Source: Embiotoca jacksoni
Taxonomy: Eukaryota; Chordata; Actinopteri; Embiotocidae
Assembly (NCBI GenBank): GCA_022577435.1
Contig: JAKOON010000008.1
Coordinates: 15,487,001 to 15,551,000, forward strand
Length of the DNA stretch: 64,000 bases
Direction: 5' to 3'
Shown: one piece after another, positions 13,256-25,173 of the stretch
Position numbering within the stretch: position 1 is the first letter of the stretch
How the letters are laid out: every line of letters starts with the position of its first letter
The notes under the pieces: model-generated
What the model was told of the DNA's origin: nothing
The model's input: only the letters and a program-made list of their open reading frames with translations
Databases searched by the model: none
Translations under genes and position numbers: made by a program

Positions 13256-16200
13256 GTCGAAATGAGCTGATAGCCCGATACATCAAGCTTCGCACCGGGA
13301 AGACGAGGACTCGGAAGCAGGTAAGGAAAGAGAAAAGACGTGTCTGTTGCATTAGGGTCAGAGGGCTGTCACATCTAGATGTGTTTAGACTGTTTCCTTT
13401 ATACCTGCAGGAGAGAAATAAAGCAGTACAGAGAATGAGAGCAGGTTATGCTGTCAAGGGGACTTTTGAGGCTAACAAGTGACCTGTCACTGCAGTGTTT
13501 CATGAACACGTCCCTCCTTTGGGAGATTCCCAAAATTGTCACTCTTCCTTGCACTTATAAATACAAATAGAACTGTAGTTATTATAGGTTTGTTCAAGAA
13601 AATAAAAACAATTCTTTAATTTTAAAAGTTTTTACGTACAATATGTCAGCCTTTTATTTTAAATGCAACCTTTCATTTTCTGCAATAAAGAGGTTATGTA
13701 CAATAAACATCAGAGCATTACTGTCATTTAAAAACAGAGTTTCCACTGGAGCTTAAAAGAGAATCATTCCTCCTCATGACTAAATCATGAAGGTTGTGCA
13801 GTTGGAGTGAGTAGAAGCCTGATAGGAAGGTGGAAGCCTTAATACATTGATACCATCTCTGATCAAAGAGTAACACGGACTAATCTAAGTAATGTAGAAT
13901 TCAAGGTCTGTCTTCTAGAAATTGTAATAGTGAAATAAATCAAAGGATACGGTTGATTCTTGTGTTCAAGTTCACTGATATTGAATTGCTCTGACGGTAC
14001 TCCAGCGTCACCATGAAGTCCAACGGTCTTCCCTCCAAACAGGAAACTCCCTGTTTGACCACTGACTTGAATGGCAGAGATAAACAAGCCGGGGTCTGCA
14101 GTGACGTTCGATCACGGTGTGAATTGATCAGTCTGGACCAGAAAAGCCGTGTGGTTTCTTCTCCTCAACACAGAATCAGACTGAGACTGTTATCTACTTA
14201 CAGCTACACCAAGAAACACGTCTGTTCCTCTGTTAGTTTAAATATATGTCATGTACAGTATGTCATTAATTTGATAAGCCAGATGAGATCAAATCAGCAG
14301 CAATTTTGATCTTTAGTTTACTGGTTCCAGCTTCTTGTTATTCTTCTATTATAGCATGCTGAGTATTAAATCAACCTGAGTTAGAACTGCAACAATTATT
14401 AAATTAATTGATTCATGAAAAAAATAATTTAATTTAAATTAAATCCTTCCACATTGAAGAGGCTAAGACCAGAGAATGTTTGGCATTTTGGCTCATTCAT
14501 TTTCTGGTGATCAATTCATTGACTGATTGTTTCTGCTCTAGTTTAAGTGTTTGGCATTTTTGCTGTTTTGCTTTTGCTCGTTTAAGTACCAACCTAAATA
14601 GCAAGATTTTGTATGAAGAATCTGTTTGAGTACTCACCTTGGGTGTGATTTGAATGAATAGTGTCAGAGCAGAATGTAAATCTACTTCTCGAAGATGTCA
14701 TCAACACACATTACTTATCTTTCAAACTGCTACTTTCACTGCTCAATGTTTCATCTCAGAATATAACATAATATAATTTAAGTGGTATGCACGTCGGAGG
14801 TAAAGTTGGCCGGTGAAATGCCAAGCCCAGCTCCCGTAAGGATACTAGACGAGCCGATTTTCATGCAGCACACAGCAGATCACATCTGTGTGCTCTTAAT
14901 GTGTGCTAAAGGGGCCTGCATCCCCCTTAATCAGTTCACTTAAGTGACGACAACACACAGCATAACGCTTTATTGGCTGTTAGCTCGGTGTGTGGTTGGG
15001 AGACACTTCTGTTATGCACCATATATTCCTGAAGTGTTTTTAAACAAAGAAATGTGTAATCCACTTTGTGCTTTTTTTGTGTGATTTTTTTCCTGGTTTT
15101 TTATTTTCCCTTTTCTCTTTTTGAATGGAGGTGTCTAGTCACATACAGGTCTTAGCAAGAAAGAAAGTTCGAGAAATCCAAGCTGCCATTAAGGTACGTC
15201 TGGCTTTGCCCAGTTGCAGGGGGCTTTTCATTGCCATGGTTACAGGCTCTTCCTTTGTTTTCCTCCCCTCCCCTACCCCGCAGGTGTCTAGTCACATTCA
15301 GGTTCTTGCCAGAAGGAAATCTCGTGAGTTTCATTCCAAGCTAAAGGTATGCGCTTTTCTGCTTCTGGGCTTGTTGGTTGCTGTGCGTCTTAACTTCCTG
15401 TTTCCTGTGGTGACAGAGTGAATGCTGGGTGCTCTGAGTCCCTCTAACCCAAATCCTCTGCTGACTGTAGTCTGTTCAGCTTTTCTAACCTCCCTTCACC
15501 TTCTCAGTCATCTCTAACTCAGACATGCTGTCACTGTTCTGTCTACTTGGTTTCATCTACATCTACTCTCCTCTCATTATGGGCCTTTGCTTGGAGAGCA
15601 GCTGCGCATCATATCACATCATGACTTTATGTGAAAGTAGTAACCAAAATGTTTTTATTTCCATTAATAAAAAAGGATAAAATAGATTAATATTAAAAAA
15701 AAGATATATTATACAAGAGCCTGACCAATATTTAAGTTCGATACTTGTATTGAAAATGTCAAAATATAATAACAATATATTGGCAGATACGCACAAAATG
15801 CACAACACAAAAAACAGTTGTTAAGCATCCCTTAAATTTGTTTTTCTAAAGAATTGTGACCAAGATACATTATGCAAGACATTTTACAGTTAAACCAGAC
15901 AAAGTGCTACTGCCCTGCTAATAACTCTGTTGCTCTACTTTACCTAAATGCAGCCATTAGCATGCTGTCTTGCACACAATGACAATTGTAACATGCTGAT
16001 GTTTACCAAGTATAATGTCCACCATCTCAGTTAAGCTTGTTAGCATGCTAACATTTGCTAATCAGCAGTAAAGCACAGTACAGCTGAAGCTGATGGGGTT
16101 CTCATCAGTTTTGCAGGAATGTAATAAAAAAAAAAAACTAAGAATAGGGCAAACTGGAAGTCAAACCTGGTGGTGGCGCTAGAGGAATTGTGAACCGGAT

Positions 16201-17269
16201 TTGGGCACTAAATGCAAAGTCAGGAGATCACTTAAGTCAGTATAATTATTCATATTCTATCATTATTAAAAAAATATTCATAATAGATCAATATTTTGGA
16301 GGCCATTAATGTCTGTACAAAATGTGGTTCAGATATTTCCATCTGGATCAAAGTGGGGGATGTTTTTATGTTGCAGTTTCTAGAGCCAGACCTTTAGCAT
16401 GGCTGAAAGTAAAAACGTGTCAAAGCTTTACTGTTGAAAAACACTATGTATAATGACGAGTTTCCTAATAATGTCCAAAATACATTTAGCATTTCTGTAC
16501 TGAGAATTTATATTGGCTGCCGTATACACCAGTACAGGTCATAACACTGGTCAGTGTATTGGTCCGGATCACTTACTGGTCAGGCTCTAATTTTTATGCT
16601 ATTAGTAATGATTTATTAAAACTAGAATCAACGTGTCAGGAAGCATGCTGCCATTGGCTGTTGGTGAGTGGCTGAGAGCTGTAGGTCAGAGCAAATCGTC
16701 TGCTTACATCTTTACTAAGTAGACTTCATAAAAAACGGGGTCATGGCAAGGGGGGGTCTGTGTTTAACAATTGAAGAGGAGATTACACCGCTACCTCCTT
16801 TGACAATGTAACCCAACTTTTCCCCGCTGTCAAAGCCTCTGTGGTCCACATTCAGAGCGGTGAATGGCCGTGAAGCTGGCTGTTTGTGAAATACCCTCTC
16901 TGCTTTCTTGTTCTCCCTTCAATCTGTTGATAACTTCAGGCTCTCACAATGCCATGGCTGTCAGTCGCTTTCCTTCCTCCCAGTTCAGATGTCGTCATTT
17001 GACAACGTTCTTGTCACTTATTTCAGAAATAGTGAACTCTGTTCAAATCACTGAAGAAAGCTTTTCAAAATGGCAGATGAGCTTTGTGAAAGAAGTAATC
17101 ATGAATAATACTGACCTGTAATTTAAGGTATTTTATGAAGTAATGCTTGTATATCAAAGGACACTCCTCCCATGTGCCATTTTCTTCTTTTCTTGGGGAG
17201 CCGACGATACGTTTTGACTTTCACACTTTGCTCCACTCCCAGTGTTCAACGCGAATTAATGACCCCTCA

Positions 17270-17359
<90 letters not shown>

Positions 17360-20300
17360 CAGACACAGTCAGACAGGCAGCTTAGCCACATGAATGCCTG
17401 GTCTTTCAGGGGCACAGGCGGCTGTCTGAAGAAAAACAGACAGCTTTTGTATGAATCCCTGTCTTTTCTCATTTAAAGCAAATTAGAGTTCAGTGGCAAA
17501 ATACAAGTGTGCCCTTCATTTTGGGGGGCATCAAAACCTGCTGTTTCTGGTCTTGTCTATGGCATTTTAGTGGAATTACAGTCATTATGTTACTCTTCTG
17601 TTGTTTTGTCTCAAATGATGACTACTGATCAGATTGTGGAAATTACAGAGACTAACACTTTCACCACAGAGACCAATTGGGGATGGTCTTAAGATCATTT
17701 GTAAACACTAATTTCATAATCCATTGTTATTAAGTGTTCATTACACATGTGTGCATGTTGAACTGTCTGAAGAAGATAAAACATTCCCAAATCATAGTAG
17801 AATGATTTTCAACTGATGTTTGGAGCTGTAACGCTCAGATTTCTTTGTGTTGCTCAGACTTGAATTGCAGCAGCTGAATTGCACATTTACAATAAAATCC
17901 TGTTTGTTTGCATTTAGGTTACAAGTATGGTAAGTATTTATCTTCTGTTTGTGATGCTGTTTGTGCTTTAATTAGGGCCTGCCTCATCCTTGCTAGTTTT
18001 GCATTTGCTCCTACCATAGAGACACAATAACTGCTGCCCAGTGTTTCCTCCATTTATTGGTGTCTGTGTGTCATCATACTATGAACATCCTGTAGCTTGA
18101 CTCTGCTCCACCATCATCTTTCTGCCAGCATGCTTACCTGTAGCTTCTGCCACCAGTGAGTCTGCATGGGTTTTCTACTGTGTATGGGTTGTCCGTGTGT
18201 GTAGTAAGTCATTTTGTCCAAATTAGCGCACTTCTTCGGACACTCTCTGTAAATTCATGTTAAACGAATTAAGTTAGGGTATTTACTATAAATGTAAATG
18301 TAAATTATTGATAATTTTACAACCTTTTTTCCCAAAGATTATACAAGGGAATGAACTGGAGTTGTGAAAGGCGCTTAGCCATGTGGGATTGGTGTCCTTC
18401 ACTTTTACCTGGGAAATTCTCTGGGATGTTTTGACATGTAGCCAAATGCAGCCTTGATGGAAGTGCTTCTGAATAAGTTTGTAAAAAAGTATTTTAGTGG
18501 TAGATTAGTCAACAAGCAGACTTTCATTTAAGTGCATACCACTGGTAGCCACAGTATATTGGAATTCCATTGTCATTGTTTAGCACATACCTTTAAAAAG
18601 AAAGGCCTACACTTAGCATAGCAATGCAAATGCTGCTTCTTTTAACCTGCTTTCTGTTTACTGTTGTGAGAGAGGTAAGTGGTGCTTTCAGTGTGTTGTT
18701 TAGAGTCTGTTTGTTGGTACCTCTGCAACATGCCCCTCCTCTCCCTTCTGTCTGAGTGCTAAGCCTTTTGTGACTGCTGTTAAAGGACCAAGCCGTGAAG
18801 GACAAAGCCCTCCAGAGCATGGCCTCCATGTCCTCGGCTCAGATCGTCTCTGCCACGGCTATTCACAACAAGCTCGGTCTGCCAGGCATCCCTCGCCCAG
18901 CCTTCCCTGGAGCAGGGGTAAGAGCCTCCCCGGCACCCTACTATTGATCCATCCTGTCCAGCTTCACCCAGGGCAGCAATGGGGCCAACCACACCAACAC
19001 CCGGGCCAAATCACATTACACACCACAGCTTTGCACAACTGCCCCTATCAGATAAGCACATGATCAAAAGGAGTGGTAGTCAAGATAACTACATCCACTG
19101 AACACAGAGCTAAGAGCCATTTTGATCTTGTCGCTAACAGCTGCTCACAATTGGATGTTCTTTGTTGTTTGTTGTTTGTTGTCTATTTATATATCTAATT
19201 CTGTAGTTATGGCAGGGTATGATATCGACTGGTCAGCCAGGATCCTCACAAGAGTAAGTATCATACTTTAATGTCAGAAAAGAAAATTAGACATGAAAAT
19301 GTCAATCTCTTATTTTTCCTGTCTTTTTCTGTTGCAGTATTAAGCCTTTCACCCAGCAACCCTATCCCATCCAGCCAGCCGTCACAACAGCCATTTCAAG
19401 TGAGAATTTACCAACTGAAAAATAGTGTAAAGCTCTAAAATGCACATCATACTTGTACCCTTGAAACAACTCTGAAACTTGTTTTTCACATCTATATAAT
19501 AATTTAATAACTAACTGTAGTGCACTCAGTCCCTCTACTCTTTTTTGCTGATTCACTTGAAACATTTCAGAACTGCCGCCTTCGTTGTTGCTTCTGTTCC
19601 TTTAAACTTACTGAAAGATGTAGCAGATTGCTGTAAAACAAACATGTTGATAGAAAGAGGTCTGTTTGGAGATAGCAGTGACAATACATTTCCCCGCAGG
19701 TCAAGCACATTATCTACAGTGTTGCTCCTGTGGGAGGGAGGGAGGGAGGTGTGGGTGTGGGTGTGGGTGTGGGAAGGGGCGGGGGGGGGGGGGGGGGGGG
19801 TCGAGCAGAGCATCTGATCTGAGACTAAAACTACAGTCAACAACTGCAGTTTTTTTTTTTTTATAACTTGTCAAGCACATATAATGTTGCTCAAATATTA
19901 TCAGTCAGAATGAAAAATCAATACAGCTGCAGACAGCCCTGTTGTGCAGCATGTTTGGCTGCATTCAGAATTTATTTTCTGTCGTAGCTTAGAAAACCAA
20001 CCATTTTATTGATGCACTGACCATTGATATTTTTCTTACCCATGTGTAGTTTTTTGTGAATTTGCTCAAAATGTTTTATGAATTAATGACTTGCTTTGCA
20101 TTTTTATGTCATGTAAAGAGTAGTGTAGCCAGGAACTCCATTCAGGCCAAAATAAACAAACCTGAGTACTAACAGATGTCCCCCAAATTCTCAAACGATA
20201 TATCTAATAACATGGGCTTCATTTAGTAAAGTGTTTTGAAGTGAACATGTTTATGCTGAGAGAATGAATCTTTGATTGCTACTGCAGGTTATGAGCCCAC

Positions 20301-23300
20301 AGCAGCTCCAGCACCCACAGCACCAGCCTGGCAGGGCCGCTCCATCGGTACATCTAAACTCCGGCTGGTGGAGTTCTCCGCCTTCCTCGAGCAACAGAGA
20401 GACCCAGACTCGGTGAGCAGAGCATTTTACCAAAGCATGAAATTTCACTATCTCATGGTGTTCGTTCCTGCTTCTTATCATCCAGTCCTTTCCTGTATGA
20501 ATACACTGGGACATTTTCCCAGGCAGAGTGTCAGCTGAACGGCGGCCAAAAGGAGCCGAGAGGGGCGAAGCCTGGCCTGTAGCGACACATGGCACGAAAA
20601 CCTGCAAAAATAATGAACGACTGTATATTAATCAGTTCCTTAAAAGGCACTCTAAATCTATATGTATCCTGTAAAGTTCAGCAGGACAATACACCGACTC
20701 ACTAAGTGTGAGCTGACTCATTTCTTTTTTGTATTAGTAACTTAATGATGATCTGCATTTTCCTGTGTACTTTTGGGATTGATATTGAATGACAATAGCT
20801 ATTAATCTTACATGCATCTTAATGCTTGAAATTGTTGTATTTGCCCTAAAGGCTGCATGCTGAAGAGGCTGCTCTGTGAGCTCTTAAAGTGAAGTGCAGC
20901 ACCACATGACAATATTTCGTACAGTCACAACAAGGGCGAAGATCCTCTGAAAACACAATGATATTCTCTAATTTGCTGCCTCTTTCTATTTGCTTTTGGC
21001 TATTCATCATGTGTGTGATCTTCAACAGACCACAATTTATACTCACTTTGCAAAACCAAACAAATATTCTTATTTGAAAGTTTAAGAAATAGAACCAACC
21101 TTAATGCTATTTTCGATTTAGTTTGATTCTAGTTGTCTTTGATGCGGAAATATTGAAGACTGAATTAAGCTAATCTACTATCAACCTGTAAGAAAATGTA
21201 TTATTTCACTGTATGGTTTTGCCTAATTTAAGGTTTGTGATAAATCCATCATGGTCAGAATTTGTGGCATCACAATTTAAGTTCATAGAATTTGTCAGAA
21301 GTCAGTCTGGCATTGTTTAATACAAATGAGGGATCAGTTTGTTTTTGGCTTTAGTGGAGCAGAATGTTTTTACCTAATTTGTGCGTCATAAAATAGAACA
21401 ATTGCTTTAAACCATTCAGACAGACAAATAAAAAGCAATGTTGCAGAGGGTTATTTCTCATCAGCAGAGTGTATTGTCGTCAATCTAATCCTGACTACCA
21501 AGTGCTTATTATCGTGGTTATTTGTCAGAACCGGCTTATTTTGCTTCACTAAATCTTTCTGTACTGAAGACTTTGTGGATATTGACATGTAATTCTGTCA
21601 CAGATCATTTTTATGTTATTATGTGTCTTGTGCTCTTCTAAATTCAGACTGGATAGACTCGTACTTTACTTTTCTGAAACAAAATGATACAACCTGAAAC
21701 AGAGTTTCATCATTTTTATACACCATATTTTAGAATATGTTTCTAAAATAATGTATTTACTCTTTCAGTACAACAAGCATCTATTTGTACATATCGGGCA
21801 GACGAATCATTCCTACAGTGACGCCCTGCTGGAGTCGGTGGACATTCGTCAGATTTATGATAAATTTCCAGAAAAGAAAGGAGGACTGAAGGAGCTGTAC
21901 GGACAAGGACCTCAGAATTCCTTCTTCCTCATAAAGTTTTGGGTGAGTGTGAATTATTATCATCGATGAGTTTGATAGGTACCATATGAAATTGCAGTTT
22001 GACCATGTTTTACTTACATCAGTCTTCGTATCATCGTAACCTTTGGGACAAAGTGAACTATGTAAACGTGACGGCAGAATCCTGTTCAGTAACGGCGTGT
22101 TCAGGTTGGTGTTTAGTGATTGGGTGTAATCAGTCCACACAGAGAAGATTGCTCTCTTAATGTTTGCAGAATGCACTCTGCTATATTTGGACTTGCATAG
22201 CAGGAGAGCTTTTGATCAAAGCACTCACTAATTCAGTGTAATATCTCCAAACAATGGAGTGACCTGGTTGCACTCCTAATGGCTGTTTAAACATTGCATG
22301 TATTTCCTCCGTTATGCAAAATGCTAACTAGCGGCAGCCAACAAAGTAGGACCGTATGCACTTGGACCAAGTCCCCTCAGATTCCTTTTGAAGTGACCGA
22401 CAAATTTAAATTTCAAATGAAAGACAGAATCTGCACAATAATGAACGTATAACTGCTTTGCTTAATGAAGGAGGAGAATGTTGTAGGAGGATGTCGTCTC
22501 TTTTTGTGTCCATAATGAACAGGATGTTCAGGGCATAGAGAGGTTGCCCTCCAGGACCAGACCCGTTCAACCTTGTAAATCAGTCTTTTAACATAACTTC
22601 ATTTAATCCTTTTTACAGTCTTGTTTCCAGTACGGGCACATTAAGATTCTTATTCACATGTGGCCGTGATCTTCTAATTCGATATACGATGTACAAAATA
22701 ATCTTCTCGGCTCTGTGGTCAGACGGACATGTAACATGTTTCGATTCCATACGATATAACAATGATAGCATGAAAGGGGCTTGCGGTGATCGGCCTACAA
22801 ACAATTTGACAAAAGGGCCAATTTTCAATACCCTGTATTGGTCTTTTTTTTTTAAGAGAAATATGATTTTAAAAAGGACCTGAATAAAAAAATTAATCGG
22901 TTATTTTCAAGTGTTTATGTTTTTTCCTCGACCTCAGGCCGACTTGAACTGCAACATTCAAGATGATACAGGATCTTTCTATGGAGTCACGAGTCAGTAT
23001 GAGAGTTCAGAGAATATGACCATTACATGTTCAACAAAGGTTTGCTCATTTGGCAAGCAGGTGGTCGAGAAAGTCGAGGTATGGACTAATTTTTATCCTG
23101 GGAATCTGAAAATGTACTAAAATTGTGACGTGCATTAAACATCTTATTTTAGAAATCTGTTATGTGTCACTTTTAAACCTCTTTTTCTCTCTTTTTCCTC
23201 AGACTGAATATGCACGGTTTGAGAATGGACGCTTTGTCTACCGGATAAGTCGATCTCCCATGTGTGAATACATGATCAACTTCATCCATAAACTAAAACA

Positions 23301-25173
23301 TCTGCCGGAGAAATATATGATGAACAGTGTGCTGGAGAACTTCACTATCTTATTGGTAATAACCTCACTGACCTGACTGACCTCTCCAGGACTCATTCTT
23401 CTTCTCTATGCTGTCAAGATGTGGTGGTGGCTCCAGCTGGCTTTTAAAAAAAAAAAAACGGGGGGTTTGGCCGGACCCTGAGATGAGTTCCTCTGGCTAG
23501 TCTTACATTCCTCTCATTCCACAGGGGATGAAACTCAGTGAGAGGAGCCTCATTATCTGCAGGGGAGAGGGAGGATAAGAGAGGGCAGGAACCCCTGTTA
23601 TTAGCCATCACATGGGGTCTTAAAGTGTCATTCACTACTACAGAGAAAACAAAAAAATAAAGAAAAACACAGACATAGATCTATGTGTGGAGATGTGCAC
23701 GCAAAATAGTAACCAGGCTGAAAGAATCTAAAGGCCAATGATCTTTAAACCCATTTTATGAGTCTTCTTAAGCTTGTTTCCCAAAAGGATGAACTAATAC
23801 ACTTTTAGAAATGGCCGTAGATTAAGAAGTCGCTCCCATCCACCTGTTGAAGGCTAAGAGCATGGAGGAAACATGAAACCTCCTGGAGGAACCAGAAACA
23901 TGATGAACAGACTCTTTGATGTCAGTGGTCACAATAAAATGATAAAAATGATACATTGACCTCTGTCACTTCCCGCTGAATAGAAATAGCACTTTCTGAA
24001 GTTCCAGTTTCCATATTTATCTATTTATTTATGGTGGCCTCGATGGTTGCCACGAGATTGTACACAATATATGTAATACGGGGGTGGTGATTTTCACACT
24101 GATGATTCGGAGCTTCATAAAACAAAGGATTTGTTGTTGTTTTGTTTGTGCAAGATACAAAAAATGTAACTTCATTTCAAGAACACAAATCATTAAGACA
24201 GCAAGCAAACGCTTGATGACTGAACATGATGCTCCGTCTTCATACCAAACAGATTCAGAGCTTGTCAGCTGTGTCGCTCACTCTTAATTTACACTTTTAC
24301 CTTTGGAGATCAATCGATTTTTGGGGGGGAATTGAAATTGAAATGTATGAACTATCCTTATGCACAGAACGCGTTGTAGGTTTTCTCCCTCTCATAAACT
24401 GATATTTATAAAACCAACACTGGTGCTGAGACTGAACAGTTCACTTACACAGTTTACTATAGGAGGAGGAAATGACAACTTAAATGATAAAACATTGTTT
24501 ATTAGCCAATTTCCAAAGACTGTCTGGTTTTGTAGTGTACAAATTTATGTTTAAATTGATTATTTATTTATTTAGTTATTCGTTATTTAAATTGACGACT
24601 ATTTTTTTTTTATCAGTTCCGTCGTTCTTATTTGTTCTGGATGTCCCCGTTTATGATCTCACCATTTATCTTCGATAGTTAAACGCTGTCAAGTTTATTC
24701 CAAAAGTGGCATCAAAACTATAATTAATTATTTTTCTAACGTTTGATAGCGACAGTTTGCACGTGACTTTAATACAGATGCTCTAATATGTAAACAGATG
24801 ATTAGAGTGATTCAACATTCATTCATGGCAAACAGCGGTAGTGAAACCAGACTCGTGTCCACCGGTTGAGTTTTACAAAACGGAACCATGCGTATACACA
24901 GTTTCATAATAGTGAATGTATTTTTCTGTCTTTGTACATATAAGCAGTTCTGGCAGTTTCTGTGTTACCTTGACAGTTATTGCAACTCTTTTTTTCTGTG
25001 TTTGAAAGCAAACTCCAAACGCCTCTCGACCTGAAAGTGACTTTTTCTTTCCGTTGCAGGTGGTGACGAATAGAGCCACCCAGGAGACGTTGCTATGTAT
25101 GGCGTGTGTGTTTGAAGTTACAAACAGTGAGCACGGCGCCCAGCATCATATCTACAGACTGGTAAAGGAATGA
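13256..25173 (+). CDS. tead1: TEAD1 (TEA domain transcription factor), 5'-partial, multi-exon
   Basis: Nuclear DNA-binding partner of YAP/TAZ at the end of the Hippo pathway; it binds MCAT (GGAATG-type) sites. Coding exons: 13256-13320, 15131-15193 or 15284-15346 (alternatives), 17918-17929 (optional), 18786-18917, 19207-19253, 19338-19399, 20288-20412, 21769-21942, 22938-23078, 23203-23355, 25060-25173. All have AG/GT borders and compatible phases. The first exon reads GRNELIARYIKLRTGK (TEA helices), then VSSHIQVLAR (recognition helix). The linker contains ATAIHNKLGLPGIPRP, typical of TEAD1 rather than TEAD2/3/4. The YAP-binding domain follows (KLRLVEFSAFLEQQRDPDS, YNKHLFVHIGQTNHSYSD, VCSFGKQVVEKVE with the Cys known to be palmitoylated, ending HHIYRLVKE and TGA). 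The N-terminus and start codon are outside the window. Teleosts can carry two tead1 copies; I cannot tell a from b here. Confidence 0.96.
15131..15193 (+). CDS. tead1: tead1 alternative TEA-domain exon, copy 1 (TEAD3-like)
   Basis: A 63-nt, phase-0 exon that follows a pyrimidine-rich tract and an AG, and is followed by GTACGT. It encodes 21 residues beginning VSSHIQVLARKKVREIQ, the TEA recognition helix plus the start of the linker. Its second half (KKVREIQAAIK) differs from the classical TEAD1 version and is closer to that of TEAD3 and Drosophila Scalloped as I remember them. Only 90 nt separate it from a second exon of the same length, phase and opening residues. I infer that the two are used alternatively: including both would keep the frame but duplicate the recognition helix. 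Confidence 0.88.
15284..15346 (+). CDS. tead1: tead1 alternative TEA-domain exon, copy 2 (classical TEAD1-like)
   Basis: A second 63-nt, phase-0 exon, preceded by a C-rich pyrimidine tract and CAG and followed by GTATGC. It encodes VSSHIQVLARRKSREFHSKL plus a final Lys, almost the same as the usual vertebrate TEAD1 exon (RRKSRDFHSKLK). The first ten residues match the upstream copy exactly; the remaining eleven differ at several positions. It is most likely the ancestral exon and the neighbour the diverged duplicate. Confidence 0.93.
15716..16588. mobile_element. Possible non-autonomous element with inverted ends
   Basis: The left end reads AGAGCCTGACCAATA at 15716 and the right end TACTGGTCAGGCTCT at 16574-16588, so the ends are inverted copies of AGAGCCTGACCA. 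The family resembles a dispersed fish repeat that begins 'agagcctgaccgatat', which I recognise only from memory. The interior holds a second dispersed repeat (about 15945-16380). I do not see a convincing target-site duplication. The pair could instead be two independent insertions of the same repeat in opposite orientation. Confidence 0.45.
15945..16380 (+). repeat. Dispersed fish repeat, copy A
   Basis: This contains the run of motifs ACATGCTGATGTTTACCA, TAGCATGCTAACATTTGC, AAGCTGATGG, AGTTTTGCAGG, GGTGGCGCTAGAGGAA, GGAGATCAC and a terminal TCTGGATCAAAGTGG. The same motifs in the same order occur in a second copy near 51.93-52.29 kb. No coding potential is evident. It is probably an old non-autonomous transposable element; I cannot name the family with certainty. 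Confidence 0.6.
17272..17357 (+). repeat. (TG)n microsatellite in a tead1 intron
   Basis: An uninterrupted run of about 43 TG dinucleotides on the sense strand of tead1, between the duplicated TEA-domain exons and the VTSM microexon. Transcribed UG repeats can bind splicing factors such as CELF proteins and TDP-43 (established knowledge). Any effect here is inference. Open frames reading Cys-Val repeats through it are not genes. Confidence 0.97.
17918..17929 (+). CDS. tead1: tead1 12-nt microexon (VTSM)
   Basis: The sequence TTTAG, then GTTACAAGTATG, then GTAAGT forms a 12-nt exon flanked by a good acceptor and a consensus donor. It encodes Val-Thr-Ser-Met in phase 0 between the TEA-domain exon and the DQAVKDKALQ exon. 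Known vertebrate TEAD1 transcripts optionally carry VTSM at exactly this point, which makes the call strong despite the size. A long TG repeat lies about 560 nt upstream in the same intron. Confidence 0.9.
19731..19801 (+). repeat. G-rich tract (GGGA, GTGTGG, poly-G) in a tead1 intron
   Basis: Three GGGA units are followed by four GTGTGG units and then about 20 consecutive Gs. The G-rich strand is the sense strand of tead1, so both DNA and pre-mRNA could form G-quadruplexes. It lies in the intron between the exons ending at 19399 and starting at 20288. Confidence 0.9.

Noticed and set aside
13234..13482. Open frame of 82 codons starting within the tead1 intron
   Set aside because: Only 13256-13320 of it is a real exon, in this frame; the rest runs through the donor GTAAGG into the intron and loses TEAD similarity at once.
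17147..17476. Open frame with a Cys-Val repeat
   Set aside because: It is produced by the TG microsatellite; there is no domain or splice support.
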